The position numbers and the translations under genes were made by a program. The notes beneath the pieces are model-generated. The model did no database searches and was not told where the DNA came from. It was given only the letters and a program-made list of their open reading frames with translations. A DNA stretch of 64,000 nt. Source: an uncultured Alphaproteobacteria bacterium (lineage in GTDB: Bacteria; Pseudomonadota; Alphaproteobacteria; UBA6615). Location of the stretch: contig CALSNJ010000003.1 in assembly GCA_943787745.1 (NCBI GenBank), forward strand, positions 124,001 through 188,000, written 5' to 3'. Shown here piece by piece: positions 58,406 through 64,000 of this stretch (the stretch's first letter is position 1; every line of letters starts with the position of its first letter).

Positions 58406-59622
58406 GATTTTACCACCGACCATTGGGTGACAGGCATGGCGGGGCGCCAGCCTGTCAGGCCACCGACAGGTGCGGCATGGCTCACAGCGATCCGGGATAA
58501 TTCCCCGCCATATCGGGCATGGGCATCGAGAAGTGCGCGTTCACCTTCGAGGGTCACGACGTTGGCGACAAGCCGGCCCCTGTCGCGCAAGCGCGCCCAG
58601 ACCGTGTCTACGAGATCACTTTTTGAAAGCCCACCGCCGATGAAGACAGCGTCAGGATCATCGAGCCCGGAAATGGTGCTCTCAGTTTCCGCAGTCACGA
58701 TGTCGAGAAACGGCGTGCCGAGGCGATTCGCATTCTGGGCCATCATGGCGGAGCGTTTGGGGTCTTTCTCGACGGCAGTTGCGCGTGCGCCTTGCCCCTG
58801 AACATCCTGCGCCGCGCGCAACCATTCGATGGCGACCGAACCACAGCCCGCACCCAGATCCCACAAATATTGCCCTGGCAAGGGCGCCAGAGCGGAGAGG
58901 GTGGCCGCACGCATGATCTGCTTGGTCATCTGCCCGTCATGGACAAAGACATCATCGGGCAGCCCGGCGACCGGCGGCAGATAACGTGCCTCGGGCCCGG
59001 CGATACATGCCACTGCGATGGTGTTCAGGTCCTCGGTTGGTGCCGTGTCCCAGTCGGTTGCCGAGCCGGTTCGGGTGGATTCTGCTTCGGCACCCATATT
59101 CTCAAGCACCGTGATCAGGCTTGGCTCGAACCCTGCATCACACAGGGTTTCGGCGACCTTCTGTGGTGTCGTTCCGTCATGGCTGAGGATCAGCAGGCGT
59201 GCGTTTGGCAGCAGGTGGTGGTGCAGCAACTCCAGCGGCCGACCGTGCAGGGTCAGGCAGGTGCAGGTGTGCAGCGGCCAGCCCATCCGCGCAGCTGCCA
59301 GGCTGAAGGCGCCGGGGGCGGGAAGAATTGTCATGTCTTCGGCGGCAAAATGTCGTGTGAGGGTCGATCCGATCCCGAATGACATAGGGTCGCCGGTCGC
59401 CAGAACGACCACGTTTTGATCACGTGCTTCGGTAATTTGTTCGACGATCCCGTCGAGGGGGAAGGACCAGACCAATCTGTTTGCATTGTCATTGGGGGCC
59501 ATCGACAAGTGACGATTGCCGCCCACCAGCAAGTCTGCGGTTTTAATCAGAGTCAGCGCAGTCGGCGAGAGGTCGTTGATTCCTCCAGCCCCGATTCCGA
59601 TAATATTCAGCCAGCCCGTCAT
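58402..59622 (-). CDS. cobL: Precorrin-6Y methyltransferase CobL (CbiE-CbiT fusion)
   Basis: Bifunctional enzyme that methylates C5 and C15 and decarboxylates the C12 acetate side chain. 406 residues from ATG 59622. The CbiE-like methylase half begins NIIGIGAGGINDLSP with ATGDPMSFGIGSTL; the CbiT half begins near residue 200, with the SAM loop YLWDLGAGCGSVAIEWL and IGGGLSK. The long in-frame upstream stretch to 59889 overlaps cobH and is not coding. It has ATGA overlaps on both sides. Confidence 0.94.
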   Translation of the reverse strand: MTGWLNIIGIGAGGINDLSPTALTLIKTADLLVGGNRHLSMAPNDNANRLVWSFPLDGIVEQITEARDQNVVVLATGDPMSFGIGSTLTRHFAAEDMTILPAPGAFSLAAARMGWPLHTCTCLTLHGRPLELLHHHLLPNARLLILSHDGTTPQKVAETLCDAGFEPSLITVLENMGAEAESTRTGSATDWDTAPTEDLNTIAVACIAGPEARYLPPVAGLPDDVFVHDGQMTKQIMRAATLSALAPLPGQYLWDLGAGCGSVAIEWLRAAQDVQGQGARATAVEKDPKRSAMMAQNANRLGTPFLDIVTAETESTISGLDDPDAVFIGGGLSKSDLVDTVWARLRDRGRLVANVVTLEGERALLDAHARYGGELSRIAVSHAAPVGGLTGWRPAMPVTQWSVVKS

Positions 59623-60263
59623 GATTGGGCCGTCGCACTGCGGGCCAGTGCGTTGATCGTCGCTGCCGCAACGGCACTGCCGCCACGTCGTCCGCGCAGG
59701 GCGATGAAAGGCGTGGGCGCGGTCTTGATCAGGACTTCCTTGGATTCGGCCGCACCAACATAGCCAACCGGCATACCGATGATCAGAGCCGGACGTGGCC
59801 AGCCATTGCCGATCCCCTCCAACAAGCGGAACAATGCTGTTGGGGCGTTGCCGATGACCACGACAGCGCCTTCCAGAAAATTCTCCCAAAGATCAACTGC
59901 GGCGGCCGATCGCGTGGTTTCGCCGCGCGCGGCATTGCCCTTTACGTTTCCCAGGCCAAGGGTGCAGATCACACGATTGTCTGACGGGAGCGCGCGACGG
60001 ATCACCCCGTCTGCGAGCATCCGTGCATCGACAATAACCGGCGCACCATTTGCAAGAGCTGAGCAGCCAGCCTCGCTCGCGTTCTTGGACCAGACCAGAT
60101 CCTCGATGGCAGCGGTATCGCCGATGGCATGGGCCACGCGTAACGCGACATCCTGCATGTCAGCAGGAATGCCCGAAAGGTCGGCATCCTCACGAATCGC
60201 GGCAAAGGACGCGGCGTAAATCGCGTCGGGGTCGCGGATATAGTCGTGGCTGGCGATGGTCAT
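59619..60263 (-). CDS. cobH: Precorrin-8X/cobalt-precorrin-8 methylmutase (CobH/CbiC)
   Basis: Moves the C11 methyl to C12, forming hydrogenobyrinate or cobyrinate. 214 residues; the catalytic His is in ALRVAHAIGDTA near residue 45, and the conserved LGLGNVKG, AVDLWENFLEGAVVVIGNAPTAL and GMPVGYVGAAESKE regions are plain. It starts inside the cbiX stop (ATGA) and overlaps cobL by 4 bases. Confidence 0.95.
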   Translation of the reverse strand: MTIASHDYIRDPDAIYAASFAAIREDADLSGIPADMQDVALRVAHAIGDTAAIEDLVWSKNASEAGCSALANGAPVIVDARMLADGVIRRALPSDNRVICTLGLGNVKGNAARGETTRSAAAVDLWENFLEGAVVVIGNAPTALFRLLEGIGNGWPRPALIIGMPVGYVGAAESKEVLIKTAPTPFIALRGRRGGSAVAAATINALARSATAQS

Positions 60264-61330
60264 GGCCTGCGCGTCCGTGGTCGGTCAGTCGCCTTCGCTG
60301 GGCAGCGTCCGGGGCCCGAGCGGGTGATCAGCGTGCGGGTAGGGGTGATGACTATGATCATGGCTGTGATCGTGGTCATGGCCATGTGCGTGGTCATGGC
60401 GTCATGCTCATGTGCGTGATCATGATCGGGCGTATTGCCTTCGCCGGTGCCGATGCCCTCGACATGGTGGTGATGGCTTTCCTGCGCGAGCCCCACTTCG
60501 GTTTCGAAGCCCAGGACCTGTTCACGGTATTTGCACATCTGGCAGTTCATCAGGTTTGTGCCTTCACCGATCTCGATCACACGGTCTGCGAAGGTTTCGA
60601 GAACCTGCGGGTGGTCGTTGAGATAGGGTGCTTTGACGAACTGAATATCGGGATGATTGGCGGCAACCATGTCAGTGTGATCATAGATGCGCTTGATCAG
60701 AATGCCGGTGAACAGAAAATACGGAAACACAACAATTCGCCGGTAGCCAAGCTTGACGGCGTGTTCCAGTGCGGGCTGGACGAGCGGGAAGGTCACGCCC
60801 GAATAGGCGGTTTCTCCCCAGCCAAAGCCAAGACCCTCCCACAGCATGCGGGAAACCTTGGAGACGTTGGAATTGGCATCCGGGTCTGACGCACCGCGCC
60901 CGACCGTGACCAGCATGGTTTCATGGCGTGGGACTTCGCCGTGTTCGGCATCCGCAGCTTCGAGACCCTGAAGCACCCGGTCACCGGCGGCGCGGATCAT
61001 CTTGAGATCGATGCCGAGCTCGCGGCCGTAGATGATTTCCACGTCGGGGTTTTGAGCGGCGTAGGTGTTCAGCACCGAGGGGATATCGTTTTTGGCGTGT
61101 CCGGCAGCAAACAACATGCCGGGCACGGCATAGATGCGTTTCACACCGCGCGCGACCAGTTTGTCGAGGCCGTCGCGGATGATCGGGGTCGCGAACTCCA
61201 GAAAGCCATGCTCGACTTCCTTGTCTGCGAATTTTTCGCGCAAGGCTTCGGCCACGATACCGAATTCACGCACTGCACCTTCGTCACGACTGCCATGGCC
61301 ACACACCATGATGCCAAAATCTTCAGACAT
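60260..61330 (-). CDS. cbiX: Sirohydrochlorin cobaltochelatase, long form (CbiX)
   Basis: Inserts cobalt into sirohydrochlorin, the committing step of the cobalt-early route. 356 residues from ATG 61330, with GGAG at 7 bases. It contains two tandem chelatase halves (FGIMVCGHGSRDEGAV with His12, and later VTVGRGASDPDANS), then MNCQMCKYREQVLG, an MxCxxC motif like the Fe-S site of the long CbiX of Bacillus megaterium, then a His-rich tail. The tail begins SHHHHVEG and DHDHAHEHD, then continues as Met/Thr-rich nonsense in this frame. The +1 frame carries GHDHDHSHDHSHH to a stop at 60285. So the tail appears to have lost frame near 60396-60404. Only the tail is affected. Confidence 0.9.
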   Translation of the reverse strand: MSEDFGIMVCGHGSRDEGAVREFGIVAEALREKFADKEVEHGFLEFATPIIRDGLDKLVARGVKRIYAVPGMLFAAGHAKNDIPSVLNTYAAQNPDVEIIYGRELGIDLKMIRAAGDRVLQGLEAADAEHGEVPRHETMLVTVGRGASDPDANSNVSKVSRMLWEGLGFGWGETAYSGVTFPLVQPALEHAVKLGYRRIVVFPYFLFTGILIKRIYDHTDMVAANHPDIQFVKAPYLNDHPQVLETFADRVIEIGEGTNLMNCQMCKYREQVLGFETEVGLAQESHHHHVEGIGTGEGNTPDHDHAHEHDAMTTHMAMTTITAMIIVITPTRTLITRSGPGRCPAKATDRPRTRRP

Positions 61331-61460
61331 GCTTGTCTCCTGTTGCAGGCAATAGACCATGCTGTTCACGCCGGGCCAAGGGGAGGACGGCGAATAAAAC
61401 GAGAGCCGGGGCTTCGGGTCTCAATTGACCCGACGCGCTGTCGGCTCGCAGGATGTGTGC

Positions 61461-62474
61461 ATGCTCTGGTCCCCTGAAACCGCGGGTCTTGCACCTCCCG
61501 CCATCCTCTTTCTGGCATTGCTGCTGGATGCCCTTGTGGGTGAGTTTGGGCCGCTTTTTCGTATCTTGCCGCACCCTGTTGCGCTTATGGGTGGCCTCAT
61601 TGGCTGGTTTGACCGTCGGCTCAATCGCGAACAGCGAAGCGCGCGCACGCGGGTCTTCCGCGGGTCTATGGTCACTCTGCTGATGGTTGGACTGGCCGCG
61701 GTCTCTGGGTGGTTCGTGCTGGAGGTCGCCCGCCGGGTTCCTCAGGGCTGGATCATCGAGGTGATTGCTGTCTCGCTGCTGATTGCCCAGCGTAGCCTGT
61801 TTGATCATGTCCGTGCCGTGGCACGTGGTCTTGATAAACATGGCCTCGCAGGCGGCCGTGCGGCGGTCGCCATGATTGTGGGGCGGGACCCGGAAACTCT
61901 CGATGATCACGGTGTGTCGCGGGCGGCCATCGAGAGCCTTGCGGAAAGCTTTTCGGACGGTGTGGTGGCGCCGGTGTTTTGGTATCTGCTCTTCGGGTTG
62001 CCGGGTTTGCTTGTCTACAAGGCCGTTAACACGATGGATTCGATGATCGGTTATCGAACTCCACGCCACGATGCCTTCGGACGAACTGCGGCGCGGCTTG
62101 ATGATGTGATGAATTATGTTCCCGCACGTATTGCTGCGGCATTGATTGTCCTGGCCAGTGTATTTGTGCCCCGTGGGCGGCCGGCATCTGCGTTTCGGGT
62201 GATGGCGCGCGACGGCGGTCAGCATCGCTCCCCGAATGCGGGCTGGCCGGAAGCCGCCATGGCAGGCGCACTGGGCGTCGCCCTGTCGGGCCCGCGAAGC
62301 TATCAGGGAAAAATGACCGCCCAACCTTGGGTGGGTGGCGAGTTTTCCGCCCAGATCGGCACCGGCGAGATTCGACGCGGGCTCTATCTATTTGTTGTGG
62401 CGTGTCTGCTCGAAGCTGTAATCGTGGCGCTGTTGGCGAGCATGACTCTGGCTGGTGGTTTCAGTTTCGGCTGA
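61461..62474 (+). CDS. cbiB: Adenosylcobinamide-phosphate synthase (CbiB/CobD)
   Basis: Membrane enzyme that attaches the aminopropanol (phosphate) arm to adenosylcobyrate. 337 residues from ATG 61461, about five hydrophobic helices. Motifs: LLDALVGEFGPLFRILPHPVALMG, SIESLAESFSDGVVAPVFW-like region near 160-180, NTMDSMIGYRTPRHDAFGRTAARLDDVMNY and the polar GGQHRSPNAGWPEAAMAGALG. Divergent from cbiX, with a 130-base gap; no B12 riboswitch is visible there. Confidence 0.92.
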   Translation: MLWSPETAGLAPPAILFLALLLDALVGEFGPLFRILPHPVALMGGLIGWFDRRLNREQRSARTRVFRGSMVTLLMVGLAAVSGWFVLEVARRVPQGWIIEVIAVSLLIAQRSLFDHVRAVARGLDKHGLAGGRAAVAMIVGRDPETLDDHGVSRAAIESLAESFSDGVVAPVFWYLLFGLPGLLVYKAVNTMDSMIGYRTPRHDAFGRTAARLDDVMNYVPARIAAALIVLASVFVPRGRPASAFRVMARDGGQHRSPNAGWPEAAMAGALGVALSGPRSYQGKMTAQPWVGGEFSAQIGTGEIRRGLYLFVVACLLEAVIVALLASMTLAGGFSFG

Positions 62475-62476
62475 TG

Positions 62477-63181
62477 TTATTGATTTGGGGCCGTGGCCCA
62501 GGCTGCAACCTTGTCGATCCAGATCTTGCGCGGCGAATAGAACGTGCCGTGTCCCGCACCGACGTTGAGAACCTCTTCTTTGAACACCAGTTGAGCTGAT
62601 TTCGCCTTTGCGTCCTTGCAGGTTCCGCCGATCTGATCCTTTGAATCGTAAAGCGAAAGCATCCGGCCCTGCATCTTGCTGGCATCGTCGGTCAGGAAGT
62701 TGTCGTAGGACTTTCGGAACTGGCCCCGGCCGCAACCTGCCATGTTGACCAGGTTTAGACCGGGTTGTTTGGCCATTGATGCCACCAGCAGGCTCATCGC
62801 CCCGCCTTTGGAAAATCCGGCCACCGTGATCCGGTTTGCCGGAACGCCCTTTTCGATAAGGGCATTGATCTGCGGCAGAATCCGGGTCCGCGCATAGCGA
62901 CGAGGATTGGCCTTCTCCCGGCGGTGTTCAGAGATCACCTCAAACCCGCGCGCGGCGAGGGCATTCACGATCTTCTCATATTCGAAAAGCCCGTGTTTGG
63001 GGTGAGGGTCCGACAAGGACCGTATTTCGGGCCAGCCTCCGTGTAGATAGATCATGTAGCGCGCTTCAGGGTTTACACTTTCCGGGACGTCGCTGTGGAC
63101 GGTCCCCGCCTGTGCCATGCCCGACAGGGACACGGCGAGGGCTGCTGAGAGTATGAGGCTTTGTAAAACACGGATCATCAT
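62477..63181 (-). CDS. Exported alpha/beta-hydrolase
   Basis: 234 residues with a signal peptide (residues 1-25, cleavage after MAQA). YMIYLHGGWPE forms the oxyanion strand, VAGFSKGGAMSLLVA holds the nucleophile Ser in GFSKG, and GAGHGTFYSPR carries the His; the acid is probably in SLYDSKDQ. Two or three cysteines could form disulfides. It lies 18 bases after cobQ on the same strand and is likely cotranscribed with it. The substrate is unknown; a role in corrinoid remodelling is only speculative. Confidence 0.8.
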   Translation of the reverse strand: MMIRVLQSLILSAALAVSLSGMAQAGTVHSDVPESVNPEARYMIYLHGGWPEIRSLSDPHPKHGLFEYEKIVNALAARGFEVISEHRREKANPRRYARTRILPQINALIEKGVPANRITVAGFSKGGAMSLLVASMAKQPGLNLVNMAGCGRGQFRKSYDNFLTDDASKMQGRMLSLYDSKDQIGGTCKDAKAKSAQLVFKEEVLNVGAGHGTFYSPRKIWIDKVAAWATAPNQ

Positions 63182-63199
63182 AGGGTCCCGTTTCTGTGG

Positions 63200-64000
63200 C
63201 TAAGAACCACGCGCTATCTCAATAATTTTCTTGGTGTTGAGGCAGGATTGTATGTGGTCCGCCAAACGGTCCAACGCTTCATCCAGACTTTTATTCCATG
63301 AGAATGTGTTCGAATGACGGTGATCGATGCGCTTGAGGAAGCCGTGACGGAAGTCGTCAGAAGCGAACAGGCCATGGATGTAAGTGCCGCTGACACGCCC
63401 GCCATGTGATGTCGCGCCGTCTGTGTGTCCGTCCGACAGATGGATGACAGGGGATGCGGTGTCCATGCCTGTGGTGCGTCCCATATGCATTTCGAAGCCC
63501 GTAATATCCGATCCGTCGGTCACGGCATGACCGGTTGTTGGAGAAAGTCGCTTCTCTTCCGTGATGGTGGTTTCGATGTTGAGCAACCCCAGACCTTCGG
63601 TCGCGCCGGGTGCGCCTTCAATCCCGTCCGGGTCGGCGACGGATCGCCCGAGCATCTGGTAGCCCCCGCAGATGCCCATGATGTGGGCGCCACGGGCGCA
63701 GGCCGCCTGAATATCCTCTGCCCAGCGGTTTTGCCGCAAATCTTCGAGGTCGCCGCGTGTGGACTTGGACCCGGCCAGCAATATGAGATCGGCGTCCTCC
63801 GGCAGGTTCTCGCCCGGGTGGACGAGCCGGACCGCCACGCCAGGTTCCGCTGCGAGGGGATCAAGGTCGTCAAAGTTCGCAATTCGGGGAAGCCGCGGCA
63901 CGGCGATGCGGATTGTCGCTGTCGACCAGTCCTGCCCCCTGTAGCGATCATCCAGCGAGGCTGTGTCTTCGGCTGGCAGTGCACGGGCACTTTCGAACCA
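63200..64000 (-). CDS. cobQ: Cobyric acid synthase (CobQ/CbiP), C-terminal part
   Basis: Gene cut by the window end; the frame is open through base 64000. The visible 266 residues contain STATIRIAVPRLPRIANFDD, LILLAGSKSTRGDL and the class I glutaminase Cys in GICGGYQMLGRSVADP, then the late His in SGTYIHGLFASDDF. It amidates the b, d, e and g side chains of adenosylcobyrinate a,c-diamide. The N-terminal ATP-binding half lies beyond the window. The exported hydrolase follows it by 18 bases. Confidence 0.93.
   Translation of the reverse strand, partial: WFESARALPAEDTASLDDRYRGQDWSTATIRIAVPRLPRIANFDDLDPLAAEPGVAVRLVHPGENLPEDADLILLAGSKSTRGDLEDLRQNRWAEDIQAACARGAHIMGICGGYQMLGRSVADPDGIEGAPGATEGLGLLNIETTITEEKRLSPTTGHAVTDGSDITGFEMHMGRTTGMDTASPVIHLSDGHTDGATSHGGRVSGTYIHGLFASDDFRHGFLKRIDHRHSNTFSWNKSLDEALDRLADHIQSCLNTKKIIEIARGS

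Noticed and set aside
61331-61460. Cobalamin riboswitch between cbiX and cbiB
   Set aside because: The gap is only 130 bases and shows no B12-box-like conserved core; too short for the usual 200-base element.

Overview
The window is about 64 kb of dense, GC-rich chromosomal DNA from an alphaproteobacterium. The evidence is gene order and content: corC-lnt-metK-trmB, rimP-nusA-ylxR-infB-rbfA-truB-rpsO-pnp, fabA-fabB-fabI divergent from irr, and rpsT-dnaA-dnaN-recF-gyrB. The layout looks most like the Rhodospirillales and relatives, but genus cannot be read from it. There is no transposase, integrase, phage gene, CRISPR array, rRNA or recognisable tRNA. It is core chromosome with a few interspersed palindromic repeats.

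Layout. 1-14.2 kb (+): end of corC, lnt, metK, trmB, then the translation/RNA operon from rimP to pnp. This operon has its own promoter, an attenuator-like leader and a REP-type doublet between infB and rbfA. 14.2-19.9 kb: a TauD-type dioxygenase pseudogene, a Nudix hydrolase, a PiT phosphate transporter and the fabA-fabB-fabI operon. 20.1-23.3 kb (+): irr, then a rubrerythrin preceded by a perfect 17-bp palindrome resembling the Irr box, then a GlpC-like Fe-S protein and a DUF3501 protein. 23.3-33.9 kb: an SH3 protein, a 2-hydroxyacid dehydrogenase, moeB-cysK, an Rrf2 regulator, dut-coaBC, ubiB-ubiE, mutM, a small exported protein and an enoyl-CoA hydratase. 34.0-41.4 kb (+): rpsT, an AT-rich gap, dnaA, dnaN, recF, gyrB. 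41.5-48.8 kb: a class A PBP, a Bcr-type MFS exporter, three related DMT-family transporters and a DapA-family aldolase. 48.9-64 kb: a cobalamin biosynthesis region.

The cobalamin region holds cobA, cbiX, cobI, a cbiG-cobJ fusion, cobM, cbiD, cobK, cobL, cobH, cobB, cobQ (cut by the window end) and cbiB. Long-form CbiX, CbiD and CbiG are present, while CobG, CobF and CobN are not seen. This suggests the cobalt-early route despite the 'Cob'-type names. Most genes overlap by ATGA, so they are probably translationally coupled. Two anomalies stand out: cobI carries an apparent single-base frameshift, and the His-rich tail of cbiX switches frame inside a simple repeat. Several uncharacterised proteins (a three-helix membrane protein, a lipoprotein, an ankyrin-repeat protein, an exported hydrolase) lie among these genes.

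The best candidate for an under-described system is the putative Irr-controlled rubrerythrin/Fe-S protein/DUF3501 module. Other points of interest are the AT-rich region before dnaA, the small membrane protein between cobA and cobB, the MutM zinc finger missing a cysteine, and the Rrf2-cysK pair. All functional calls come from reading the sequence by eye; no database search was run.
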